Notes: generated by a model not told the origin, from the sequence alone. Shown: positions 6,378-13,518, counted from the stretch's first letter. The stretch is 13,518 nt of DNA from Acetofilamentum sp. (GCA_020720565.1 DYOK01000053.1:1-13518), one strand, 5' to 3'. Made by a program: numbers and translations.

Positions 6378-8378
6378 TTATGGTTTAATTAAATTTTCGA
6401 AAAATGCCTCGTCGATAATTGGAATGTTCAATTGTTGGGCTTTTTCCAGTTTACTGGGGCCAATGCCTTGTCCGGCTAATACATAATGGGTTTGTTTCGA
6501 TATGGAACTCACGTTTTTACCGCCATGTAATTCGATAAGTGTTTTAAGTTCTTCTCTTGAATGGCGTTCAAAAACACCCGAAATAATTATATTTAAGCCC
6601 TTTAGTTGTTCGCCTTTGGCTTCGGCGACTTCGCCTTTAAGTTGCACACCGGCTTCATCTAATCGTTGTATCAATTCAAGGTGTTCCGGTTTTTGGAAGT
6701 ATAACACAATGCTTTCGGCTATTTTGTCGCCAACTTCTTCTATTTGAATTAATTCTTCGAAAGTTTTTTGCCGAAGTTCGTGAATCGAAGGGCAGGACAA
6801 AGCCAGTTTTTTAGCCACTGTTTCGCCGACAAAACGAATTCCCAAACCAAACAATACTTTATGATAAGGAACCTGTTTACTTTGTTCGATACTTAAGATG
6901 AGATTTTCTGCTGACTTATCGGCAAAACGTTCGAGGCGAGCTATTTGAGATTTTTTTAATTGGTATAAATCGCCCACATTTTTTATCAAACCTTGTTCGT
7001 ATAATAAATCGATGGTGGCTTCGCCGGTGGCAATATTCATGGCTTTTCGTCCGATAAAATGCTCAATTTTACCTTTTATTTGTGGCGGACAACCATCTTC
7101 GTTGGGGCAATAATGCTTGGCTTCGCCATCGATTCTAATCAGTTCGGTACCGCATTCGGGGCAATGGGTAATAAATTTAACTTTTTGGAACTCGGCAGAA
7201 CGTTTTGTTTTGTCGACACCAACTATTTTAGGGATAATTTCGCCACCTTTTTCGATAATTACAGTGTCGTTCAAATGTAAATCGTGTAATTCGATTTGGT
7301 CGGCGTTGTGTATGGAGGCACGTTTTACAGTTGTTCCTGCCAATTGAACAGGCTCTAAATTAGCCACAGGTGTAATAGCCCCTGTACGTCCCACTTGGTA
7401 ACTGACGGTCATCAGTTTCGAGAAAGCTTGTTCGGCTTTAAATTTATATGAAATGGCCCAACGGGGTGTTTTGGCAGTCATTCCGAGCTGTTCTTGTTGT
7501 TGTGCCGAGTCGACTTTTATCACAATGCCATCGATGTCGAATGGCAAGTTGTAACGTTCATTATCCCAATAATTGATAAAGTTTTTTACTTGGTCAATGC
7601 CATCAAAGCGGTCGATATGTTGTGGGATTTTCAATCCCCACGAGGCTGCTTTTTTAATTTTCTCGAAATGTGAATTTTCTTTAAGCTGATCTGAAATGAC
7701 ATAATATAAAAAACTATCGAGGCCACGTTTGGCTACTTCGGCAGAGTTCTGAATTTTCAGACTACCCGATGCTGCATTTCGAGGATTGGCAAAAGCTTGC
7801 TCGTTGTTATTGATTCGCTCTTTGTTTAAACGTTCGAAGGCAGCGTGAGGCATAATTATTTCGCCTCTAAATTCGACCACCTTTTGGAAATCACCTGTCA
7901 ATTCTAAGGGGATGCTTTTGATGGTTTTGACGTTTTGAGTCACCACATCGCCAACAGTTCCATCGCCACGGGTTATTGCTTTGCTTAATTTCCCGTTTTC
8001 GTATGTAATACTTATCGATGTCCCATCATATTTTAGTTCGCACACATATTGATACAATTGACCTTCGAGGCCTTTAGCAACCCTTTGGTCGAATTGGTCA
8101 AGTTCGTTAAAGTCGTAGGTATTGCCTAAGGAGAGCATGGGGTAGCGGTGAGTGGCCTGTTCGAACGATTGGTTTAAATCGGAACCAACGCGCTGCGTAG
8201 GCGACCATTCGGTAGCTAAGAGTGGAAACTGATTTTCAAGTTCCGAAAGCTCTTTTAATAACGAATCAAATTCAAAATCGCTAATTTCAGGATTAGAATG
8301 GATGTAATATAACTGGTTGTGTCGGTTTAATTCTTTAACAAGAAAGTCGATTCTGGCTTTTGCTTGTGTAACGTCCAT
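6378..8378 (-). CDS. ligA: NAD-dependent DNA ligase LigA, 666 aa
   Basis: Seals nicks in duplex DNA using NAD+ during replication and repair. Domains in order: the Ia NMN-binding region with YYIHSNPEISDFEFDSL (24-40); the adenylation domain with the nucleophile Lys116 in CELKYDGTSI, plus RGDGTVGDVVTQN, EFRGEI and DGIVIKVD; an OB fold containing RTGAITPVANLEPV; a four-cysteine zinc finger (C406, C409, C424, C430); helix-hairpin-helix repeats (about 440-585, including GLGIRFVGET and IEEVGDKIAESI); and a C-terminal BRCT domain (about 590-666) with ELHGGKNVSSISKQTHYVLAG. All expected active-site elements are present and the length is normal, so it looks intact and essential. It is upstream of mntP in the same orientation with 2 nt between them. 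The sensor gene lies 118 nt upstream on the same strand. Confidence 0.97.
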   Translation of the reverse strand: MDVTQAKARIDFLVKELNRHNQLYYIHSNPEISDFEFDSLLKELSELENQFPLLATEWSPTQRVGSDLNQSFEQATHRYPMLSLGNTYDFNELDQFDQRVAKGLEGQLYQYVCELKYDGTSISITYENGKLSKAITRGDGTVGDVVTQNVKTIKSIPLELTGDFQKVVEFRGEIIMPHAAFERLNKERINNNEQAFANPRNAASGSLKIQNSAEVAKRGLDSFLYYVISDQLKENSHFEKIKKAASWGLKIPQHIDRFDGIDQVKNFINYWDNERYNLPFDIDGIVIKVDSAQQQEQLGMTAKTPRWAISYKFKAEQAFSKLMTVSYQVGRTGAITPVANLEPVQLAGTTVKRASIHNADQIELHDLHLNDTVIIEKGGEIIPKIVGVDKTKRSAEFQKVKFITHCPECGTELIRIDGEAKHYCPNEDGCPPQIKGKIEHFIGRKAMNIATGEATIDLLYEQGLIKNVGDLYQLKKSQIARLERFADKSAENLILSIEQSKQVPYHKVLFGLGIRFVGETVAKKLALSCPSIHELRQKTFEELIQIEEVGDKIAESIVLYFQKPEHLELIQRLDEAGVQLKGEVAEAKGEQLKGLNIIISGVFERHSREELKTLIELHGGKNVSSISKQTHYVLAGQGIGPSKLEKAQQLNIPIIDEAFFENLIKP

Positions 8379-8496
8379 TGGTTTATTTTTATAAATGCAA
8401 GATTTGAAGGTTAGAGCACCTAGAACAAAATTGATCTAAGTATTTTTTTAAATCTCGATTAAAAGCATTTTTATAATATAAATTTGGTTGATAACC

Positions 8497-11238
8497 TTAA
8501 AGTTCAAAATAGTCAATATTGTTAGCAATTTTAAGGATTTTGACCAATTCACCATCCATATTAAAAATTGGGGTGTATGTTTCGATAAGGGTATAGTCTA
8601 TATCGTTCATGGTTAAATGCATACTACCTTTCCATGGATTGCCTTCGAGTAAGGTTTGCCACACAAAATCATTTTTGTCTTTGTTTTTGCCCGTAATGTA
8701 ATCGCTTTGCTTGAGTGCTAGAGCTTCTTCTTTGTCAATGCCAAGGAAATTGAGATAGGTCTCATTTATTTCGATTATCTGGCCTTCGAGATTGTACTCA
8801 ACAACAAAGTTAGCCATATTTAGGGCATTCATTAAACCAGTCACTTCGTCCGATTTTTTAGAAAATTCGGTTTGAATTTGTTCGAATTCTTCAAAATTTA
8901 GTCGCATCATTTCTTCTTGAGCGGCCATTTGTTCGTTTTGTTGAATTAATTCGGCATGGAGTTGTTTGTTTGCGGTAATGTCCATACCAATCCCCATAAT
9001 ACTTTCTGGATCTTTGTATTCGTTAAAGATGGCCGAAAATACTTGCGACACCCATAGTTCCTCACCGTTTTTGAGAAGCATTTTCTGATCGACACTAACC
9101 GATTGACCTGTGGCTAGATTCTGTGCTAGCTGTGAGAATTCGTCTTCGCCACATTGTAAATGAGCAAATTCTCTAAAGTTTTGTCCCATTAATTCGTGTT
9201 TCGAACTTAAAAGCAAAGCTGCAAATGAGTCGTTAATGTCCATTATGGTGCCATCTAGTCCCAATTTAATAACCAACGAAGAAGCATTGAGGGCAGTTAA
9301 AACACTAGCCATTTCGCTGCTTTTTTTAGCAATTTCTTCTTGTGTCGCTTGTAGCTCTTCGAGATTTTGTCTCATTTCCTCTTCCTGAGCTTTCATTTCT
9401 TCGGTTTGTTGTTGCGTTTGTTCGAGTAGCAGTTTCGTATTTTCGTTAACTTTTACAGCCTCTACTACACTTGCTAAGTTTGTACAAGTGGTTTCGATAA
9501 AAGTACGTTGATAGGCTTCAAATACGTTAAACGAAGCTATTTCGATGACACCAAGAACCTCTTTTTCGGTTTGTATAGGACAAATGAAAAGGGCATTGGG
9601 AGTCGCTTGTCCTAAACCAGATGTAATTTTGATATAACCATTGGGAATATCGGTCAAATAAATGGGCTTGCGTTCGATAATGCAAGTGCCAACAAGACCT
9701 TCGCCAGGTTGAATTTCCGATAAGTAATATTTATCTCTATCGTATGCGTACGTAGCTTTTGCTCTATAAACGCCTTCTTCTAATAAGAAAAGAGTGGCTT
9801 GGTTGGCTTTGTTAAATTTAACCAATTCTCTGATAAAGATTGTACTAAGCTCACCAATTGAATTGGCATTTTGACGTAATATATCAGAGAATTTGGCCAA
9901 TCCTTCGTTGGCCCATTTGCGTTTTTCGTCCTCTTTTAATCGCTTTTCTTCAGATATTTGTGCATCAATCAAGCTTTTTTGCATTTCGACCAAAGATTTA
10001 CCAAGGCTATCTTTATCGCTTAAGAGTTCGAGTTGATTGTCGTAGTGTTGTTTGCCAATTTCTTCTGCAAAAACGGCTTTATCGGATAGTCCTTTAATAA
10101 ATCGGTTTAATGCAGTACTTATTTCTTCAATCTCGTCACCAGTTTGGTAATTGGTTAACATATCTTTCGAAAGAGAACCTTCGGACATTCCCAACAATAC
10201 TTTAGTTATAGCACGCAATGGTTTCGTTATTTTTCGAGTAGCAAATGCAATGACAGTACTAATTGAAAGAATAATAAATATGCCGAATATAAGATAAACA
10301 CGGCTTTCCGTTTTGGCTTGACTTACGATATGTTCGACTGGTATCTTTAAACCTAACGACCATGGTGCATGCGTTTCGCCAATTTCGATGGGCTTAAAAA
10401 TGTAATAGTATTCTTGTCCATCTTCGATTTGAGTAAATTTAAACTCGTTACCCCTTTTAATTTGATATAAAATATCGTCCACTTTAAAATCTTCAACAGC
10501 AGTTGAGCCTACTAAATTAACGTCGGGGTGGCTGGCGTAAAGTCCTTTGTTAGAAATTAAATAGGCCGAGCTATTCTCGAAAGGGGTAATTTTATTGACC
10601 AATAACTGCAATTTTTCCAATCTAATATCGGCACCCACCATACCCACATAATTTCCTTTAAGGTCTTGAATAGGCGAAGTGATATCGGTAATAAGCACTT
10701 CGTGGTTTTTGTCGCCGTCGAAAGCATAAAGATAAGGCTCTTCGAGATGTTCTTTGTTTTTTGCTTTGTTTTCGGCATACAATTTACTATCTCCACTCAG
10801 ACTTTGATATTCTTGGCTGTATATTTGACCTTTTGGGCTGTTCACAACCGACATGGAAAAACGGCCGTAAGGTTTTTTATAATTAGGATTATAAGCCGAC
10901 ATTTCCCAACTATCCCAAATATTATCAATTTGAGGGTTGTTTTTGGCTATTTGGTGATAAATGGTCGGAACCACATTCATCCAGCCTGAATCGGGCATCG
11001 CCCTGTATAAACTCATCACATGCGAAAGTGTTCTCACAATGATTAAATCGTTGTTGAGTTTCTGCTCAATCTCTTTTGCATACTTCGAAGCCAATTCTTC
11101 GGAATATTTTTTACCGTTTTCGATAGCTATTTGTTGGCTTTTAAAGTTTACAAACAATAGAGCACTCATCATGAAAATGGCTGTAACACTAATAATGTAA
11201 AGTTGTAGTTTTTGACTGATGCTCAGCTTTATTTTCAT
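8497..11238 (-). CDS. Membrane sensor protein: Cache-HAMP-GAF-PAS-PAS without output domain, 913 aa
   Basis: Inner-membrane signalling protein. Membrane helix 1 (about 13-31) and helix 2 (about 314-334) flank a periplasmic double-Cache-like sensor (about 35-305; note the YGRFSMS and EEPYLYAFDG stretches and ITDITSPIQDLKGNYVGMVGADIRL). The cytoplasmic part shows HAMP (about 335-388), a probable second HAMP-like segment (about 388-440), a GAF domain (about 445-595, with PGEGLVGTCI and NALFICPI), and two coiled-coil plus PAS modules (about 605-758 and 760-908). The protein stops directly after the second PAS. I see no histidine-kinase H-box or ATPase, no GGDEF, EAL, SpoIIE or methyl-accepting hairpin, and no coding remnant of one in the 118 bp downstream. 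It probably senses a periplasmic ligand plus a cytoplasmic cue and passes the signal to a partner through its PAS or coiled-coil surfaces. The partner is not in this window. Confidence 0.88.
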   Translation of the reverse strand: MKIKLSISQKLQLYIISVTAIFMMSALLFVNFKSQQIAIENGKKYSEELASKYAKEIEQKLNNDLIIVRTLSHVMSLYRAMPDSGWMNVVPTIYHQIAKNNPQIDNIWDSWEMSAYNPNYKKPYGRFSMSVVNSPKGQIYSQEYQSLSGDSKLYAENKAKNKEHLEEPYLYAFDGDKNHEVLITDITSPIQDLKGNYVGMVGADIRLEKLQLLVNKITPFENSSAYLISNKGLYASHPDVNLVGSTAVEDFKVDDILYQIKRGNEFKFTQIEDGQEYYYIFKPIEIGETHAPWSLGLKIPVEHIVSQAKTESRVYLIFGIFIILSISTVIAFATRKITKPLRAITKVLLGMSEGSLSKDMLTNYQTGDEIEEISTALNRFIKGLSDKAVFAEEIGKQHYDNQLELLSDKDSLGKSLVEMQKSLIDAQISEEKRLKEDEKRKWANEGLAKFSDILRQNANSIGELSTIFIRELVKFNKANQATLFLLEEGVYRAKATYAYDRDKYYLSEIQPGEGLVGTCIIERKPIYLTDIPNGYIKITSGLGQATPNALFICPIQTEKEVLGVIEIASFNVFEAYQRTFIETTCTNLASVVEAVKVNENTKLLLEQTQQQTEEMKAQEEEMRQNLEELQATQEEIAKKSSEMASVLTALNASSLVIKLGLDGTIMDINDSFAALLLSSKHELMGQNFREFAHLQCGEDEFSQLAQNLATGQSVSVDQKMLLKNGEELWVSQVFSAIFNEYKDPESIMGIGMDITANKQLHAELIQQNEQMAAQEEMMRLNFEEFEQIQTEFSKKSDEVTGLMNALNMANFVVEYNLEGQIIEINETYLNFLGIDKEEALALKQSDYITGKNKDKNDFVWQTLLEGNPWKGSMHLTMNDIDYTLIETYTPIFNMDGELVKILKIANNIDYFEL

Positions 11239-11318
11239 ATGGTGCTGTTTTTCAATGGTTTAAAATTCTTTTTTAATAAGTTACTTACAACTAACCAATC
11301 TCAACTTAAGTTAATAGC

Positions 11319-11335
11319 GTTTGCAAACAAAGATA
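11319..11335 (-). promoter_or_regulatory. Candidate promoter -7 box with overlapping palindrome, sensor gene
   Basis: On the minus strand, TATCTTTG (11335-11328) is a perfect match to the Bacteroidota -7 consensus TAnnTTTG. The palindrome GTTTGCAAAC (11319-11328) sits at the expected start-site position and shares one base pair with the box; it could be an operator. I see no TTTG at the expected -33 position, which weakens the call. The implied 5' UTR is long, about 80-85 nt. Confidence 0.35.
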
Positions 11336-11438
11336 GTATTTTTTACTATTTATTATTCGCTTTAAAATTCTTAATTTTTAACTTCAAATTTTGTGTTGAA
11401 ATCCCACCAATTTTTAAGCTGTCAACCTTCGGTAGATA

Positions 11439-11487
11439 AATCTATCCTGCCTGACCTACCTACGGGCAGACAGGCGCTAGATAGATT
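11439..11487. repeat. GC-rich stem-loop repeat (CCTGCCTG family)
   Basis: The outer arms AATCTATC (11439-11446) and GATAGATT (11480-11487) are perfect inverted repeats. Inside them CCTGCCTG (11446-11453) pairs with CAGACAGG (11467-11474) with one mismatch, around the centre ACCTACCTACGGG. This GC-rich island stands out from the AT-rich surroundings. It belongs to a class of short palindromic elements I remember as common between genes of Bacteroidota; when translated they give spurious peptides such as ACLPVGR, which is seen here on the minus strand. It may act as an RNA hairpin or be a REP/MITE-like element. Confidence 0.65.
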
Positions 11488-11768
11488 CTTAATTTGGACT
11501 GAAAACCAAAACGGTCTGATTAGGGTTATCCGATAATATAGACATGGATTACGCAATTGAAAAGAATAATTTTCAGAAAAAAACAATAGGTAGAATTTGA
11601 AAAAAAACTGTATATAGTACTTGTAACCAGTGTTATATATCGGAAAATATTTTATCAAAAATCAAAAAAAAATGTGTTTTGAATGGTTTCCGAATTTCGT
11701 ATTTTCTCGTGTTTCGGTGTAGCTGCAAGGGCGTATACAATTTCCGAAAGCAGGCAGAAAGATACAAA

Positions 11769-11807
11769 ATAATTCAAAATTCATAATTTATAAATCAACA
11801 TTCATAA
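11769..11807. repeat. AT-rich intergenic repeat, second copy
   Basis: Contains TTCAAAATTCATAATT (about 11773-11788), the same core as in the tandem repeat at 5785-5827, followed by a diverged ATTCATAAT. It ends directly at the -7-like box of the peptidase gene and so occupies the position of its upstream promoter sequence. Confidence 0.6.
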
Positions 11808-11815
11808 TATCTTTG
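11808..11815 (+). promoter_or_regulatory. Candidate promoter -7 box, S8 peptidase gene
   Basis: TATCTTTG is a perfect TAnnTTTG match that ends 20 nt before the ATG at 11836, giving a short 5' UTR of about 15 nt. A weak TTTA (11787-11790) lies 17 nt upstream; this is a poor -33 element with short spacing. The AT-rich repeat covers the -33 region. Confidence 0.45.
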
Positions 11816-11835
11816 AGCAATTAAATTTTAACCAT

Positions 11836-13398
11836 ATGTTAAGACGTCTTTTAACCTTATACCTTATCATCGTTTTGTTTGGCCTTAACGCTCAAAATAA
11901 ATATTGGGTTTTTTTAACCGACAAATCGGGTGTAGAGTTCAATCCTTACGAATATTTTTCGCCTCATGCGATGCAACGTAGGGTACGGAATCATATTCCA
12001 ATTTGCGATTCGACCGATTATCCCCTCAACGAACAATATGTTCAAATTATTTCGAAACAAGTCGATTCGCTTGGGTTTCGCTCACGATGGATGAATGCCC
12101 TGGTGGTTTGGGCCAATGACGCTCAAATTAATAGGCTCGAAACGTTGCCTTTTGTTAAAAACACGCAAGCATTGGAATACAAAGTGTTGGTAGCCAGTGA
12201 AAAAGTATCGGATGCTCGTACCGAAGAAATTGATCTGTTGATTGATAAACAAACCCGAAGTATGGGCGGCAATTTGTTCGAACCTAAACAAATCGATGGA
12301 AAAGGGGTTGTAATTGCAATTTTTGATGGGGGCTTTCCATCTGTTAACACCCATTCGTTTTTCAAACCTCTTTTTGTGGAAAAACGAATTTTGGCTACAT
12401 ACGATTTTACAAGCGGAAACCAAGAGGTGTATCATGCCAGCTCACACGGAACCATGGTTTTGTCGAATATTGCTGGAGTGCTCGACGGAAAAAAGATGGG
12501 GCTCGCTACTGGTGCTAGCTTTTTATTGGCTCGAACCGAAGTTAACTCCGAGCCCTTTTCCGAAGAGGAAAATTGGCTGGCAGCAGTTGAATGGGCCGAT
12601 AAAAATGGGGCAGATATCATCAACAGTTCGTTGGGATATACCCATCATCGTTATTTTCCGGTTCAAATGGATGGTGGTAGTCTGGTGGCTAAAGCAGCAA
12701 ATATGGCCTTCGAAAAAGGAATTTTGGTTGTCAATGCTGCCGGAAACGAAGGGGAGGATGCTAACTGGAAGTATATTGGCACACCTGCAGATGCTGAGCA
12801 TACGCTGAGTATTGGCGGAATTGACCCAATGAACGATTTGCACATTTCGTTTAGTTCGTACGGCCCTACCGCCGATGGACGACTAAAACCAAACGTTTCG
12901 GCATTGGGTAAAACGGTAGTCATTGGACGTAACCCTAAACCCAAAATTGCATATGGTACTTCGTTTGCAAGCCCACTAGTGGCTGGTTTTGCGGCTTGTG
13001 TTTTACAGCTTAATCCAAACTATACTTCAAAACAATTGTTTGAAGAGATTCAAAAATCGGCACATTTATATCCATATTACGACTATTCGCACGGATATGG
13101 AATTCCGCAAGCGAGCTATTTTACAAGCCGTGCCATTCCAAGCCCTACGACTTTTAAAATTGTCGAAGAATCGGATACAATTAAAGTTTCTTTGCTCGAT
13201 TTTATGCAAACCAATTTGTTCGAAAATCGCTATCTATTTTACAAAATTTCTGATGCTAAAGGCAGAATAAGAGTCTACAAAGTTTTGGATATATATCAAA
13301 AAAATGTGTTGATCTTAATACCAGAAGATATATCGAAAGACGAGGTGTTATCGGTCTTTTACAAAGGTTGTTATCAAGAATATTCCAAGCCAAACTAG
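11836..13398 (+). CDS. Secreted subtilisin-like serine peptidase (S8 family), 520 aa
   Basis: Exported endopeptidase of the subtilase family. An N-terminal signal peptide (MLRRLLTLYLIIVLFGLNA, likely cut near residue 19) is followed by a roughly 130-residue region that may be a propeptide (KYWVFLTDKSGVEFNPYEYF onwards). The S8 domain (about 154-430) has the full catalytic triad: Asp164 in AIFDGGF, His204 in SSHGT and Ser376 in GTSFASP. The oxyanion Asn304 is in AAGNEG. The INSSLGY motif (262-268) is also typical. The last roughly 85 residues (436-520) form a separate beta-rich tail. I do not recognise it, and it lacks the usual YPNP...G.Y pattern of type IX secretion sorting domains. The ATG at 11836 directly precedes a good signal peptide, which supports this start. 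It is divergent from the sensor gene, with its own promoter-like box and a candidate terminator downstream. The substrate is unknown. Confidence 0.93.
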   Translation: MLRRLLTLYLIIVLFGLNAQNKYWVFLTDKSGVEFNPYEYFSPHAMQRRVRNHIPICDSTDYPLNEQYVQIISKQVDSLGFRSRWMNALVVWANDAQINRLETLPFVKNTQALEYKVLVASEKVSDARTEEIDLLIDKQTRSMGGNLFEPKQIDGKGVVIAIFDGGFPSVNTHSFFKPLFVEKRILATYDFTSGNQEVYHASSHGTMVLSNIAGVLDGKKMGLATGASFLLARTEVNSEPFSEEENWLAAVEWADKNGADIINSSLGYTHHRYFPVQMDGGSLVAKAANMAFEKGILVVNAAGNEGEDANWKYIGTPADAEHTLSIGGIDPMNDLHISFSSYGPTADGRLKPNVSALGKTVVIGRNPKPKIAYGTSFASPLVAGFAACVLQLNPNYTSKQLFEEIQKSAHLYPYYDYSHGYGIPQASYFTSRAIPSPTTFKIVEESDTIKVSLLDFMQTNLFENRYLFYKISDAKGRIRVYKVLDIYQKNVLILIPEDISKDEVLSVFYKGCYQEYSKPN

Positions 13399-13400
13399 CC

Positions 13401-13445
13401 TCGCACAAGGGAGAGATTAAAAGAGATGTGCGATTTAATAAATTT
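13401..13445 (+). terminator. Candidate terminator after the S8 peptidase gene
   Basis: TCGCACA (13401-13407) and TGTGCGA (13427-13433) form a perfect 7-bp stem two bases past the TAG stop. The AT-rich tail that follows (TTTAATAAATTTT) contains short T-runs. The 19-nt loop is long and the T-run is interrupted, so it may be a weak terminator or an mRNA-stabilising hairpin. Confidence 0.45.
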
Positions 13446-13473
13446 TGAATTATGAATTCTGAATTTTGAATTG
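13440..13473. repeat. AT-rich intergenic repeat, third copy (inverted)
   Basis: Read on the minus strand this stretch contains ATTCAAAATTCAGAATTC and then ATAATTCAAAATTT, the same word set as the repeats at 5785-5827 and 11769-11807 but in the opposite orientation. It directly follows the candidate terminator of the peptidase gene. Confidence 0.55.
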
Positions 13474-13487
13474 AAACTACTCAACAA

Positions 13488-13518
13488 CTCATTATCACAT
13501 TAGCTCATTATCACATTA
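13488..13518. repeat. 16-bp tandem repeat at the window edge
   Basis: CTCATTATCACATTAG (13488-13503) is repeated immediately, with the second copy (13504-13518) cut by the end of the window after 15 identical bases. Copy number beyond the edge is unknown. Confidence 0.7.

Larger units (their letters stand above)
11239..11835. other. 597-bp non-coding divergent region
   Basis: No convincing gene lies between the sensor gene (minus strand) and the peptidase gene (plus strand). The region contains a minus-strand -7-like box (11328-11335), a 10-bp palindrome (11319-11328), a GC-rich stem-loop repeat (11439-11487), a long very AT-rich stretch with A-runs (about 11500-11690), an AT-rich repeat (11769-11807) and a plus-strand -7-like box (11808-11815). 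A 78-codon minus-strand frame (11422-11658) crosses the stem-loop, but its C-terminal residues are a translation of the repeat. I judge it non-coding. Confidence 0.7.

Noticed and set aside
8379..8496. A lost kinase domain downstream of the sensor gene
   Set aside because: The 118-bp spacer is AT-rich, has no frame continuing the sensor and shows no kinase motif; the next gene, ligA, is intact.
11422..11658. A 78-codon minus-strand reading frame in the long spacer
   Set aside because: Its last residues (containing ACLPVGR) are the translation of the GC-rich stem-loop repeat, the rest is low-complexity Phe/Tyr-rich sequence from AT-rich DNA, and no ribosome-binding site or recognisable domain is visible.
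11725..11745. GGGCGTATACAA string as the remnant of a second dispersed palindromic element
   Set aside because: Only one half of a possible palindrome is seen and no matching arm is present nearby, so it cannot be supported.
12314..12808. A 164-codon plus-strand frame inside the S8 peptidase gene
   Set aside because: It overlaps the catalytic core of the peptidase in another frame. The peptidase frame carries all conserved motifs, so this is a shadow frame.

Overview
The window looks like chromosomal DNA from a member of the Bacteroidota, probably a Bacteroidales/Marinilabiliales-like lineage; the order is a guess. The reasons are AT-rich spacers, promoter-like boxes of the Bacteroidota TAnnTTTG type (TATCTTTG upstream of two genes), weak or absent Shine-Dalgarno sequences, protein features typical of that phylum, and a GC-rich CCTGCCTG/CAGACAGG stem-loop of a kind I remember as dispersed in Bacteroidota genomes. 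I ran no database search; all identifications rest on motifs read from the translations.

Layout from left to right: a bidirectional terminator-like hairpin (about 69-101); topA, DNA topoisomerase I (minus strand); a 228-bp divergent spacer; a class A penicillin-binding protein (plus strand), whose stop codon overlaps that of a convergent LolD-type ABC ATPase gene (minus strand); a 156-bp spacer with tandem AT-rich repeats; then mntP (Mn efflux) and ligA (NAD-dependent DNA ligase) on the minus strand, with only 2 nt between ligA and mntP; a 118-bp spacer; a 913-residue membrane sensor (Cache-HAMP-GAF-PAS-PAS, minus strand) with no recognisable output domain; a 597-bp non-coding divergent region holding a GC-rich stem-loop repeat, an AT-rich repeat and two promoter-like boxes; and a secreted subtilisin-like S8 serine peptidase (plus strand), followed by a candidate terminator and AT-rich/tandem repeats running off the right edge.

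Most genes are housekeeping: DNA topology (TopA), replication and repair ligation (LigA), peptidoglycan synthesis (PBP1A type), envelope lipoprotein or export energetics (LolD type), and metal homeostasis (MntP). The neighbourhood does not form one obvious pathway. The ligA-mntP pair is the only convincing operon, with the LolD gene a possible distal member. The less ordinary items are the output-less sensor with its internally duplicated coiled-coil/PAS module, the secreted peptidase lacking an obvious type IX sorting tail, and the dispersed intergenic repeats, one of which supplies the stop codon of mntP. I see no CRISPR array, rRNA, tRNA, integrase, transposase or defence cluster, and no clear new multigene system.
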